This document shows, one piece after another, positions 37,869-46,431 of a stretch of 64,000 bases of DNA. Below the pieces are notes generated by a model. That model saw only the letters and a list, made by a program, of their open reading frames with translations. It had not been told where the DNA came from and ran no database searches. Location of the stretch: contig NZ_CP041185.1 of NCBI RefSeq assembly GCF_006517255.1, forward strand, positions 4,836,001 through 4,900,000. Reading direction: 5' to 3'. The stretch comes from Janthinobacterium tructae. GTDB taxonomy: Bacteria; Pseudomonadota; Gammaproteobacteria; Burkholderiales; Burkholderiaceae_D. The position numbers were made by a program, and so were the translations under genes. Numbering within the stretch: position 1 is the stretch's first letter; the number at the start of each line of letters is the position of its first letter.

Positions 37869-39214
37869 TTACCGACCCCGCCGCAAGGTCCGCACAAACG
37901 CATATTTACTGGTTTCGCAATGATCTGCGGCTCGAGGATAATCCGGCTTTGCGCCAGGCCTGCCAACGCGCCGGCCATCTGTTGTTTGTGTATTGCCATC
38001 GCAGCGTGTCGGTCGCGACGCGCTGGAATGTGCCGCGCACCAGCCCGCATCGCCAGCATTTCCTCCGGTCGGGCCTGGCGGACTTGGCGACGCAGCTGGC
38101 GTCGTACGGCAGTCAGTTGCTGGAGGTCGAGGGCGATCCCGCCAAGGTGTTGTTGGCACTGGCGCACTCCATCGGCGCGACGACTATCCATTGCGAGGAG
38201 ATTGCCGCGCCAGAAGAACAGGGCGACCTTGCCGCACTGCGTGCTGCTGGCCTGACAGTAGAAGCGCTGTGGCAATCGAGCTTGCTCGATCCGGCCGCGC
38301 TGCCGTTTCCGTGCGCTGCCTTGCCTGAGGTCTTCACCCACTTCCGCATACTCGTAGAGCGAGAGCAGGTGGCGCCGTCGGCCCCGCTCGCGCGGCCGAC
38401 GACGATTCCGCCCTTGCCGCCGGCCTTCGAAGCACTGGCTGAAACCTGGGCGGTGGTGCCGGACGTGCTCCAGGACGTGCATCTTGCCACCGCACGGTCG
38501 TCCTTCCCGTACGCGCTGCCGGCCTTTTACGGTGGCCCGAGTGCCGCCGCTGAACATCTGCGCCAGTATTTCGGTGGTGAGCTGGCACACACCTACAAGC
38601 TCTCACGCAATGGTTTGACCGGCGTCGACTACTCCACCAAATTTTCTCCATGGCTAGCCTGCGGCGCGCTATCCGCGCGCGTGGTGTGCGCCGCGCTCAG
38701 GCAATTTGAAGCAGAACACGGCGCCAACGACAGCACTTACTGGATCTGGTTTGAATTGATGTGGCGCGACTATTTTCGCTTTCTGCATCTGCAGCATGGG
38801 GGCGCGCTGTACCGGGCGCAAGGCTTGAGCAGCCTGGGCCAGCCCAGTCACGATGCGCATCGATTCGAAGCATGGTGCCAAGCCCGCACCAGTGAACCGC
38901 TTGTCAATGCGGGCATGACCGAGCTCAGTGCCACCGGTTATCTCTCCAACCGGCTGCGTCAAATTGTTGCCAGTTATCTGGTGCACGATCTGGGCTGCGA
39001 TTGGCGCGCCGGCGCTGCCTGGTTTGAAGCACAACTGATCGACTACGACGTCTACAGCAATCAGGGTAACTGGCTGTACATTGCCGGTCGAGGGACCGAC
39101 CCGCGCAACGGGCGACGGTTCAAGCTGCAAAAGCAAATGCGTGACCATGATCCAGACGGGGCCTATCGGCGCCTTTGGGCGACGCAAGGCACGGCGCAGG
39201 TCGAGCTGAAGTGA
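37865..39214 (+). CDS. Cryptochrome DASH-type photolyase
   Basis: A 449-residue photolyase/cryptochrome family protein. The N-terminal antenna-binding domain opens with IYWFRNDLRLEDNPAL, and the C-terminal FAD domain shows TYKLSRNGLTGVDYSTKFSPWLACGALSAR and GYLSNRLRQIVASYLVHDL, patterns typical of the CRY-DASH subgroup. CRY-DASH enzymes repair pyrimidine dimers in single-stranded DNA with blue light and bind FAD and usually a folate. The gene overlaps the DUF2256 gene. It ends well before a tRNA-Phe gene on the other strand. Confidence 0.92.
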   Translation: MITDPAARSAQTHIYWFRNDLRLEDNPALRQACQRAGHLLFVYCHRSVSVATRWNVPRTSPHRQHFLRSGLADLATQLASYGSQLLEVEGDPAKVLLALAHSIGATTIHCEEIAAPEEQGDLAALRAAGLTVEALWQSSLLDPAALPFPCAALPEVFTHFRILVEREQVAPSAPLARPTTIPPLPPAFEALAETWAVVPDVLQDVHLATARSSFPYALPAFYGGPSAAAEHLRQYFGGELAHTYKLSRNGLTGVDYSTKFSPWLACGALSARVVCAALRQFEAEHGANDSTYWIWFELMWRDYFRFLHLQHGGALYRAQGLSSLGQPSHDAHRFEAWCQARTSEPLVNAGMTELSATGYLSNRLRQIVASYLVHDLGCDWRAGAAWFEAQLIDYDVYSNQGNWLYIAGRGTDPRNGRRFKLQKQMRDHDPDGAYRRLWATQGTAQVELK

Positions 39215-39285
39215 TGGATGTCAACGGGGTGCAGCTTTTGCGCCGGAAACGAACCGGCGCCAAGGACTGCGCACCCCGGAAACGA

Positions 39286-39313
39286 CAACGCCCACTAACA
39301 TGAGTGGGCGTTG
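39286..39313. terminator. Hairpin after second tRNA-Phe
   Basis: CAACGCCCACT-AACATG-AGTGGGCGTTG has an 11-bp perfect stem and is followed on the minus strand by GTCGTTT. It lies 15 nt past the tRNA-Phe 3' end and probably terminates it, with a weak T tract. Confidence 0.7.
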
Positions 39314-39327
39314 CGTGAACAAATTCT

Positions 39328-39403
39328 TGGTGGCCCGGGGCGGAATCGAACCACCGACACAAGGATTTTCAATCCTCTGCTCTACCGACTGAGCTACCAG
39401 GCC
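39328..39403 (-). tRNA. tRNA-Phe (GAA), copy 2
   Basis: Identical over all 76 nt to the copy at 28216, with the same encoded CCA and anticodon GAA. The 5' flank also matches the first copy over about 20 nt, including the -10 element, apart from single substitutions. It lies on the minus strand between the photolyase gene and dkgB, both on the plus strand. Confidence 0.97.
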
Positions 39404-39413
39404 AAGGTGGCGA

Positions 39414-39419
39414 ATTATA
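39414..39419 (-). promoter_or_regulatory. -10 element of tRNA-Phe copy 2
   Basis: TATAAT lies 10 nt upstream of the tRNA 5' end, as in copy 1. TTGCAT, 16 nt further upstream, is a possible -35. Confidence 0.6.
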
Positions 39420-39589
39420 GCAGACCAAAACGGGAATGCAAGAGCCGGCTGCGACTTTTCCCCGATTTCCTGCATGGCCATCACATTACTTGCCTGTGGG
39501 TCAAATATGATTTGATACAAACGGAATTTTTCTCAACAAAGGATGGGCGCATAGTGTGGTCATCGACATTTATTTGAGAGGACTGCCGC

Positions 39590-40414
39590 ATGAACTCCAG
39601 CACCCAACACACCGCCATCCCTGAAGTCGGCCTGGGCACCTTCCGCCTGCAGGGCCAGGTCGTCATCGATTCCGTCACCGCGGGCCTCGATGTCGGCTAC
39701 CGCCATATCGACACGGCGCAAATCTATGGCAATGAAGCCGAAGTGGGCCAGGCGATCGCCGCCAGCGCCGTCCCGCGCGACGCGCTGTTCGTCACCACCA
39801 AGATCTGGATCGACAATCTGCGGCGCGACAAGCTGATTCCCAGTTTAGAAGACAGCCTGCACAAGCTGCAGCTGGAACAACTGGATTTAACGCTGATCCA
39901 CTGGCCGTCGCCGCAGGACGCGATTCCAGTCGCGGAGTACATGGCGGCGCTGGCGCAGGCCAAGGCGCAGGGGCTGACCAGGGCCATCGGCGTATCGAAT
40001 TTCACCAACGCGCAGCTGCGGCAAGCCATCGATACGGTGGGTGCGGCAGAAATCGCCACGCAGCAGGTCGAAATCCATCCTTTCCTGCAGAACCGCACCG
40101 TCATCGACTTCGCGCGCAGCCAGGGCATCCACATCACGGCCTGCATGCCGCTCGCGTACGGCAAGGTGGTCGCCGATCCGGTCATCATGTCGATTGCGGC
40201 CAGACACGGCGTGACGCCGGCGCAAGTGGCCCTGAGCTGGTCGCTGCAGCAGGGCTTTGCCGTGATCCCGTCGTCGACCAAACGCGTCAACCTGGAAGCG
40301 AACCTGCATTTCCAGCGCATCACCCTGTCGCCGGACGAGATGGCGCAGATGGCCACGCTGGAGCGGGGCGAGCGCCTCGCCAACCCGGATGGCCTGGCGC
40401 CGCAGTGGGATTGA
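39590..40414 (+). CDS. dkgB: 2,5-diketo-D-gluconate reductase B (aldo/keto reductase)
   Basis: A 274-residue NADPH-dependent aldo/keto reductase matching E. coli DkgB closely from memory: GLGTFRLQGQVVIDSVTAGL, YRHIDTAQIYGNEAEVGQAI with the catalytic Tyr and Asp, TTKIWIDNL, LTLIHWPSPQDA with the catalytic His, and PSSTKRVNLEANL for cofactor binding; the end LANPDGLAPQWD also matches. DkgB reduces 2,5-diketogluconate and other carbonyls such as methylglyoxal. Ten bases separate it from the luciferase-like oxidoreductase, so the two are probably co-transcribed. Confidence 0.93.
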   Translation: MNSSTQHTAIPEVGLGTFRLQGQVVIDSVTAGLDVGYRHIDTAQIYGNEAEVGQAIAASAVPRDALFVTTKIWIDNLRRDKLIPSLEDSLHKLQLEQLDLTLIHWPSPQDAIPVAEYMAALAQAKAQGLTRAIGVSNFTNAQLRQAIDTVGAAEIATQQVEIHPFLQNRTVIDFARSQGIHITACMPLAYGKVVADPVIMSIAARHGVTPAQVALSWSLQQGFAVIPSSTKRVNLEANLHFQRITLSPDEMAQMATLERGERLANPDGLAPQWD

Positions 40415-40424
40415 GGAGAAGCCC

Positions 40425-41354
40425 ATGACTGCGATGCAAAAGCTGGGGCAGGGCGGTTTCAGTATCGGCCTGGAACTGCCGCTCGATAATGACTGGTCGT
40501 CCACGGGGCGCCAGGCGCATGCGGCCTCCGGCCGCGTGCCGGGCGAACCCGATATGCACCAGCACGCGGTGCTGGCAAAGCTGGCCGACCGCCTGGGTTT
40601 CCGGGCACTGTGGCTGCGCGACGTGCCTTTGTACGACCCGTCGTTCGGCGACGCGGCCCAGGTCTTCGAGGTGTTTACTTACCTCGGCTACCTGGCCGGC
40701 ATCACGCAAAACATCTTGCTGGGTACGGCCGCCGTGGTGCTGCCACTGCGCGAGCCGGTGCTGACGTTAAAAGCGGCGGCCAGCGCCGGTCAGCTGAGCG
40801 GCGGGCGTTTGCTGCTGGGCGTGGCCAGCGGCGACCGGCCCGTCGAGTATCCCGTGTTTGGCCGCGACTTCGACCAGCGCGGCGCCGCCTTTCGCGAGCA
40901 GGTGGCCATGCTGCGCGACTGGGGAGAAATGCGCCTGCCGCCTGGCATCCGTTTGCTGCCCAAGCCGGGCGCGCCGTTGCCGCTGCTGGTGGCGGGCCTG
41001 GCGCAGCAGTCGCCCGCCTGGATCGGCGCGCAGATGGATGGCTGGCTCGCCTATCCGGGCACGCCGGAAGACCATGCGCGGCGTGCGGCGCAATGGCGCG
41101 CCGTGGCTGGCGACGACAAGCCGTATGTCAGCTTCATCCACCTCGACCTGGATGACGATCCGCACCTGCCGCTGCAGCGTTTCCGCTTCGGCGGGCGCAC
41201 GGGGCGTGATGGCCTGATCGCGGAGCTGCACGCGATGCGCGCGGCCGGCGTCCGGCATATCGGCTTGCAGCTGCGGCAGAACCGCCGCCCGCTGGCCGAG
41301 ACCTTGCAGGAGATCGCGGAATACGTGCTGCCCGTGTTTCATTGCGCGGCTTGA
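40425..41354 (+). CDS. LLM class flavin-dependent oxidoreductase
   Basis: A 309-residue luciferase-like monooxygenase family protein, an FMN-dependent TIM barrel. Typical segments are LWLRDVPLYDPSFGDAAQVF, GTAAVVLPLREPVLTLKAAA and SGGRLLLGVASGDRPVEYPV. The substrate is not evident. The start at ATG 40425 has GAGGAGAAG 3-5 nt upstream. It follows dkgB directly, and the pair could work on related carbonyl or oxidised substrates; that is inference. Confidence 0.87.
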   Translation: MTAMQKLGQGGFSIGLELPLDNDWSSTGRQAHAASGRVPGEPDMHQHAVLAKLADRLGFRALWLRDVPLYDPSFGDAAQVFEVFTYLGYLAGITQNILLGTAAVVLPLREPVLTLKAAASAGQLSGGRLLLGVASGDRPVEYPVFGRDFDQRGAAFREQVAMLRDWGEMRLPPGIRLLPKPGAPLPLLVAGLAQQSPAWIGAQMDGWLAYPGTPEDHARRAAQWRAVAGDDKPYVSFIHLDLDDDPHLPLQRFRFGGRTGRDGLIAELHAMRAAGVRHIGLQLRQNRRPLAETLQEIAEYVLPVFHCAA

Positions 41355-41420
41355 TCTGGGGCACGCGCCCTGTACTTCCGGACTATCTGAAAAGGGTGGA
41401 GCAAACGCTATAATGACCGC

Positions 41421-42665
41421 ATGAACAGTCCCACTCTCCCCACCATGCGGCGCTTCATGCACAGCCACAGCGACGTTTGCATCGTCGGCAATGGCGCCAT
41501 CGCGAAAACCACGGCGCTGGCGTTTGCCCAGGCAGGACAAAGCGTCACCCTGTTATCCCCGGTGAGCCCGCCGGCGTCTACATCCACGTCGGCCGCCAAG
41601 CCTGTCGAAGCCAGCTGGGATGTGCGCGTGTATGCGCTCAATCACACGGCGCACCAGTTGCTGTCGTCGCTGAAGGTATGGGGCGCCCTGGAGGCCGACA
41701 GGGTGGCGCCCGTCGACGCCATGCTGGTCAACGGCGACGGCGCGCAGGCGGGCGGACTCGGTTTCGACGCCTACGGCGCCCATGTGAATACCCTGGCCTG
41801 GATCATCGAAGACCGTAACCTGGGCCAGGCGCTGGACGCTGCGCTGAAATTCGCACCTAACGTCAATGTGCTGCAGGGCCGCGCCAGTCGCCTGGAATGG
41901 ACGAACGACTCGGCCATCGTGCACCTCGATGGCGGCGATACCGTCACCTGCGCGCTGGTGGTCGGCGCGGACGGCGCCCAATCGTGGGTGCGCGGCCAGT
42001 GCGACATCGGTCTCGATTACCGCTCGTATGGCCAGCGCGGCGTGGTCAGCAACTTCGCCTGCGAAAAGCCGCACCATGGCGCGGCCCACCAGTGGTTTAC
42101 GGGCAGCGAAGGCATCGTCGCGCTGCTGCCGCTGCCGGGCGAGCGCGTGTCGCTGGTCTGGTCGGCACCCGATGCGCTGGCCGATACGCTGATGAGCGAA
42201 TCGGCCGACGCCCTGGCTGCGCGTCTGGCTGCATACTGCCAGGATAAGCTGGGCAAGCTCACGCCGTTGCAGCCGGAACTGGTGCGCGCGTTTCCGCTGA
42301 CCCTGATGCGCCCGCACGCCATGGTGGCGCCGCGCGTGGCCCTGGTGGGCGACGCCGCCCACGTGGTGCACCCGATGGCCGGCCACGGCATGAACCTGGG
42401 CTTTGCCGGCGTGGCGCAGCTGGTCAAGACGATCAGCGAACGCGAAGCGCACCGCGGCATCGGCGACGAGCGCGTGCTGGCCCGCTATGCGCGCGCGCGC
42501 AAGGAAGACGTGCTGCTGATGCAGCTGGCCACCGATGGCCTGGCGCGATTATTCGGCGCCGATCTGGAGCCGCTGCGCGTGGTTCGCAATTTGGGATTAA
42601 ACTTGCTCGATAAATTACCTGCGCTGAAGCGAAAAATGATTGCGCATGCATTGGGACATCAGTAA
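41421..42665 (+). CDS. FAD-dependent hydroxylase, UbiH/UbiF type
   Basis: A 414-residue flavoprotein monooxygenase. The FAD-binding GxGxxx motif is VCIVGNGAIAKTTALAFAQA, followed by the second FAD motif in LALVGDAAHVVHPMAGHGMN (about residues 305-325), typical of UbiH/UbiF/UbiI ubiquinone-ring hydroxylases (the family usually has HPxAGQG, here HPMAGHG). A role in ubiquinone biosynthesis is likely but the ring position cannot be told. The first 15 residues before the FAD motif are unusual and an internal start at MRRF or MHSH is possible. A terminator follows. Confidence 0.85.
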   Translation: MNSPTLPTMRRFMHSHSDVCIVGNGAIAKTTALAFAQAGQSVTLLSPVSPPASTSTSAAKPVEASWDVRVYALNHTAHQLLSSLKVWGALEADRVAPVDAMLVNGDGAQAGGLGFDAYGAHVNTLAWIIEDRNLGQALDAALKFAPNVNVLQGRASRLEWTNDSAIVHLDGGDTVTCALVVGADGAQSWVRGQCDIGLDYRSYGQRGVVSNFACEKPHHGAAHQWFTGSEGIVALLPLPGERVSLVWSAPDALADTLMSESADALAARLAAYCQDKLGKLTPLQPELVRAFPLTLMRPHAMVAPRVALVGDAAHVVHPMAGHGMNLGFAGVAQLVKTISEREAHRGIGDERVLARYARARKEDVLLMQLATDGLARLFGADLEPLRVVRNLGLNLLDKLPALKRKMIAHALGHQ

Positions 42666-42709
42666 ATCTTAAGATAGCGCCGGATAATGGCAGGTGTGAA
42701 AATTCAAGG

Positions 42710-42738
42710 TCGCCGCAGCTGGTCTGCGGCGATCGTTT
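42710..42738 (+). terminator. Intrinsic terminator after UbiH-type gene
   Basis: TCGCCGCAG-CTGGT-CTGCGGCGA is a 9-bp perfect stem followed by TCGTTTT. It lies about 45 nt past the hydroxylase stop and before the DsbC-type gene. Confidence 0.8.
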
Positions 42739-42805
42739 TGTCAAAGAGATAACGACGCCGGGCCAGAGGCCAGTTCCGCCAGGCGTTTCAAGTGGAGAAG
42801 TGATA

Positions 42806-43543
42806 GTGATAACAATGAACAGAAGCATGAGCAAAATCGCCTTGCTGATGGCATCGGGCCTGATGATGTCGTGCGCCGGCGCGGAAACGCCGACGGAAGC
42901 GAGCATCAAAAAGCTGATCGAGCCGCGCCTGGGCGAAGGCGCCAAGGTCGACTCGGTCAAGGAAACGCCGTACGGCGGCCTGTACGAAGTGCGCACGGGC
43001 GGCGACATCCTGTACACGGACAAGGCCGCGCAATACCTGTTCGTCGGCCACGTCTTCGACGCCAAGACCTCGCAAGACCTGACCAAGGTGCGCCTGGACG
43101 AAGTCAACCGCATCAAGTTCTCCGACCTGCCGCTCGACTCGGCCATGAAATCCGTCAAGGGCAATGGCAAGCGCGTGATCGCCGTGTTCGAAGATCCGAA
43201 CTGCGGCTATTGCAAGCGCTTCCGCCAGAACGCGCTGAAGGAAATCGACAACGTCACCGTCTACACCTTCATGTATAACATCTTGTCGCCGGACTCCATC
43301 GTCAAGTCGCGCAATGTCTGGTGCGCCCAAGACCGCAACAAGGCCTGGGATGACTGGATGTTGAACGGCAAGGCGCCGGCCACGGTCGCCGCCACTTGCG
43401 CCAATCCGCATGAAAAAATCCTGGCCCTGGGCCAGCAGTTGCGCGTCTCGGGCACGCCGGCCATCTTCTTTGCCGACGGCAGCCGCATTCCGGGCGCAGT
43501 CGACGCGAAAACGCTGGAACAGAAATTCTCGACCATTAAGTAA
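42806..43543 (+). CDS. DsbC-type periplasmic thiol:disulfide isomerase
   Basis: A 245-residue DsbC/DsbG-family protein. A signal peptide (ending GAETPTEAS) is followed by the small N-terminal dimerisation domain (about 25-90) and a thioredoxin domain with active site CGYC (Cys133, Cys136) and cis-Pro GTPAIFF. A second Cys pair (WCAQDR, TCANPH) matches the structural disulfide of DsbC. It should isomerise wrong disulfides in the periplasm, kept reduced by DsbD. The start is ambiguous: three codons (GTG 42800, GTG 42806, ATG 42815) are in frame; GTG 42806 has the best spacing to GGAG. A terminator follows. Confidence 0.93.
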   Translation: MITMNRSMSKIALLMASGLMMSCAGAETPTEASIKKLIEPRLGEGAKVDSVKETPYGGLYEVRTGGDILYTDKAAQYLFVGHVFDAKTSQDLTKVRLDEVNRIKFSDLPLDSAMKSVKGNGKRVIAVFEDPNCGYCKRFRQNALKEIDNVTVYTFMYNILSPDSIVKSRNVWCAQDRNKAWDDWMLNGKAPATVAATCANPHEKILALGQQLRVSGTPAIFFADGSRIPGAVDAKTLEQKFSTIK

Positions 43544-43571
43544 TCCGGGCTGTCGCCAGGAAGGCTGGACG

Positions 43572-43600
43572 GCGCGCCCTCGCAAGGCGCGCTTTTTTTT
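43572..43600 (+). terminator. Intrinsic terminator after DsbC-type gene
   Basis: GCGCGCC-CTCGCAA-GGCGCGC is followed by eight T. It separates the DsbC-type gene from the molybdenum hydroxylase operon. Confidence 0.93.
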
Positions 43601-43675
43601 GCACTTTTTTCCGCTGTCGTATCATCAAGTGTTGTTTGTAGACGCCATAACAATCCAAAAAAGGGGAAGCAGCAG

Positions 43676-44134
43676 ATGATTACCTTGAATATCAACGGAC
43701 GCGACACGCAGGTCGACGCCGATCCATCCACGCCCATCCTGTGGGCGCTGCGCGATAACCTGAACATGACGGGCACCAAATTCGGTTGCGGCGCGGCCCT
43801 GTGCGGCGCCTGCACGGTGCACCTCGACGGCCAGCCCATCCGCTCGTGCATCACGCCGATTTCCTCGGTGGGCGCGCAAAAGATCACCACCATCGAAGCG
43901 ATGGAAAACGACCAGGTGGGCAAGGCCGTGCAGGCGGCATGGGTGCGCCACGACGTGCCGCAATGCGGCTACTGTCAAAGCGGCCAGGTGATGAGCGCCA
44001 CGGCGCTGCTGCGCAGCAACAAGGCGCCCAGCGATGCCGACATCGACGGCGCCATGAGCGGCAATATCTGCCGCTGCGGCACCTATCAACGGATCCGCGC
44101 AGCCATCAAGGACGCGGCCAAGACCCTGGCCTGA
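43676..44134 (+). CDS. [2Fe-2S] subunit of xanthine-oxidase-type hydroxylase
   Basis: A 152-residue electron-transfer subunit. It has the plant-type ferredoxin site (GTKFGCGAALCGACTVHLDG) and the second [2Fe-2S] site of the molybdenum hydroxylase family (QCGYCQSGQ ... NICRCGTYQRI). It matches the small subunit of isoquinoline 1-oxidoreductase-like enzymes and passes electrons from the large molybdopterin subunit encoded 10 nt downstream. No flavin subunit is present, in keeping with the IorAB type. The operon starts after a strong terminator. Confidence 0.93.
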   Translation: MITLNINGRDTQVDADPSTPILWALRDNLNMTGTKFGCGAALCGACTVHLDGQPIRSCITPISSVGAQKITTIEAMENDQVGKAVQAAWVRHDVPQCGYCQSGQVMSATALLRSNKAPSDADIDGAMSGNICRCGTYQRIRAAIKDAAKTLA

Positions 44135-44144
44135 GGAGAGCGAC

Positions 44145-46418
44145 ATGCGTATCGAATGGTTGAATCAGGAAGCATTGCAGCATGGCGGCGTGACCCTGGG
44201 CGCGGCGCTGGCAGCGGCGCCGGTGGTTGTGGTTGGCGCGGCCGATGGCGTCTCGCGGCGCGGTTTCATGAAGGCCGGCGCGGTGGCCGGCGGCGGCTTG
44301 ATGCTGGGCTTTTTCCTGCCCGGCGCCGGCAAGCCGGCGCAGGCGGCCGATGCCGCCCCCGCCAAGCCCGCGTACGCGCCGAACGCCTTTTTGCACATCG
44401 CCCCCGATAACACGGTGACGGTGCAGGTGAACCGGCTGGAATTCGGCCAGGGTGTGCAAACGAGCTTGCCCATGCTGATCGCCGAGGAACTCGACGCCGA
44501 CTGGTCGACGGTAACGGGCGCGCTGGCGCCGGCCGGCGAGCAGTACAAGGATGCCGCCTACGGCATGCAGATGACGGGCGGCTCCGGCAGCATCGCCCAT
44601 TCGTTTACACAGTACCGGGAAATCGGCGCCAAGGCGCGCGCCATGCTGGTAGGCGCCGCCGCCGCACAATGGAAAGTCAGTCCCGACCAGGTGCGCGCCG
44701 CGAAAGGCGTGCTGTATGGCCCCGGCGGGCAAAAGGCGACGTATGGAGAACTTGCCGACGCGGCCATGCGTCAACCGGTACCTGCCAGCGTCAAGCTGAA
44801 GGACCCGCGTGACTTTGCCATCATCGGAAAACCCGTGAAACGGCTCGACGCGGCCGCCAAGTCCACGGGAAAACAGCAGTTCGGCATCGACTTCAAGCCG
44901 CCTGGCGCGAAAGTGGCCATGGTGGCGCGCCCGCCCGTGTTTGGCGCGAAAGTGGCGAAGTTCGACGCCAGCAAGGCCAAGGCCATCAAGGGCGTGCTGG
45001 AGGTGCTGGAAGTGAAGACCGACCGTGGCGGCAGCGGCGTGGCGGTGATTGCCGACGGCTACTGGCCGGCCAAGCAGGGACGCGACGCGCTGGTGATCGA
45101 ATGGGATAGCAGCGCCGTGGAAAAGGTCAGCAGCGACCAGCAACTGGCGGCCTTCAAGGCGCTGGCCAAGACGCCCGGTACGGTGGCGCGCGCATTCGAT
45201 GTCGCCGCATTATCCAAGGCGCCGAAAAAAATCGAGGCCGTCTACGAATTCCCCTATCTGGCACACGCGCCGATGGAGCCGCTCAATTGCGTCGTCGACC
45301 TGCAGGCCGATAAATGCACGATGTGGGTCGGCTCGCAATTCCAGACCGGCGACCAGGCGGCGATTGCCGCCACGTCCGGCCTGAAAGCCGAACAGGTGAC
45401 CCTGCACACGATGATGGCCGGCGGCGGCTTCGGCCGGCGCGCCGTGCCCTCGTCCGATTACGTGGTCGAAGCCGTCAATGTCGCCAAGGCGTACCGGGCG
45501 GCGGGCAAGAGCGGACCATTAAAGCTGATGTGGAGCCGCGAGGACGACATCAAGGGCGGCTACTACCGGCCGTCGCATGTACACCGCGCGCAGATCGGCC
45601 TCGACGCCAAGGGCAAGATCCTCGCCTGGGACCACACCATCGTGGGCCAGTCCATCATGGCCGGCACGCCGTTCGAAGCCTTCATGGTGAAAAATGGAGT
45701 CGATGGCACCATGGTCGAAGGCATGGGCGAGCCGTATACCCTGCCGATGAAATTGTCCGTGCACACGGCCAAGGCGAACGTGCCCGTGCTGTGGTGGCGC
45801 TCCGTCGGATCGACGCACACGGCCTTCGTCATGGAAACCCTGATCGACGAAGCGGCGCACGTGGCAAAGATGGACCCCGTCGCCTACCGCAAGCAGCTGA
45901 TCGACGCGAAGCACACGCGCCACATCGCCGCGCTGGACCTGGCCGTGGCCAAGTCCGGCTATGGCAGGAAGAAGCTGCCGAAAGGGCAGGCCTGGGGCGT
46001 GGCCATGCATGAATCGTTCAATTCCGTGGTCGCCTACGTGGTGACGGCGTCGGTGGTCGAGGGCGCTCCCAGGCTGCACCAGGTATGGGCGGGTGTGCAT
46101 TGCAACCTGGCCGTCAATCCCCTGACGATCGAGGCACAAGTGCAGGGCGCCGCGCTGATGGCGCTGGGCATGACCATTCCCGGCGCGGCCATCACGCTCA
46201 AGGATGGCGTGGTGCAGCAGCAGAACTTCGGCGACTACCCGGTGCCGCGCATGCCCGACATGCCTGTGATCGAGGTGCACCTGGTGCCATCGGGCGACGC
46301 ACCGACGGGAATGGGCGAACCGGGCGTGCCGCCGCTGGCGCCCGCCTTCGCCAATGCGCTGTTTGCCCTGACGGGCAAGCGCCTGCGCAAGCTGCCGTTC
46401 GACCTGGCGGCCGCATGA
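44145..46418 (+). CDS. Molybdopterin large subunit, IorB-like, Tat exported
   Basis: A 757-residue molybdenum hydroxylase large subunit of the IorB/CO-dehydrogenase-L-like group, binding Mo-molybdopterin cytosine dinucleotide. A twin-arginine signal (SRRGFMKAGAVAGGGLMLGF) begins about residue 40, after an unusual 38-residue stretch. Family signatures include GGGFGRRAVPSSDYVVEAV and the C-terminal GMGEPGVPPLAPAFANALF, which holds the Glu expected at the active site. It pairs with the iron-sulfur subunit upstream. The substrate (a heterocycle or aldehyde) cannot be told from sequence. Its stop overlaps an ATG that may begin mocA. Confidence 0.93.
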   Translation: MRIEWLNQEALQHGGVTLGAALAAAPVVVVGAADGVSRRGFMKAGAVAGGGLMLGFFLPGAGKPAQAADAAPAKPAYAPNAFLHIAPDNTVTVQVNRLEFGQGVQTSLPMLIAEELDADWSTVTGALAPAGEQYKDAAYGMQMTGGSGSIAHSFTQYREIGAKARAMLVGAAAAQWKVSPDQVRAAKGVLYGPGGQKATYGELADAAMRQPVPASVKLKDPRDFAIIGKPVKRLDAAAKSTGKQQFGIDFKPPGAKVAMVARPPVFGAKVAKFDASKAKAIKGVLEVLEVKTDRGGSGVAVIADGYWPAKQGRDALVIEWDSSAVEKVSSDQQLAAFKALAKTPGTVARAFDVAALSKAPKKIEAVYEFPYLAHAPMEPLNCVVDLQADKCTMWVGSQFQTGDQAAIAATSGLKAEQVTLHTMMAGGGFGRRAVPSSDYVVEAVNVAKAYRAAGKSGPLKLMWSREDDIKGGYYRPSHVHRAQIGLDAKGKILAWDHTIVGQSIMAGTPFEAFMVKNGVDGTMVEGMGEPYTLPMKLSVHTAKANVPVLWWRSVGSTHTAFVMETLIDEAAHVAKMDPVAYRKQLIDAKHTRHIAALDLAVAKSGYGRKKLPKGQAWGVAMHESFNSVVAYVVTASVVEGAPRLHQVWAGVHCNLAVNPLTIEAQVQGAALMALGMTIPGAAITLKDGVVQQQNFGDYPVPRMPDMPVIEVHLVPSGDAPTGMGEPGVPPLAPAFANALFALTGKRLRKLPFDLAAA

Positions 46419-46431
46419 CGGTAGCAGTTTT

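Noticed and set aside
28216..39403. The twin tRNA-Phe genes as attachment sites of an 11-kb integrated element
   Set aside because: No integrase, recombinase or phage gene lies between them, and the intervening genes are housekeeping-like. Whole identical tRNA genes in direct repeat suit duplication better.
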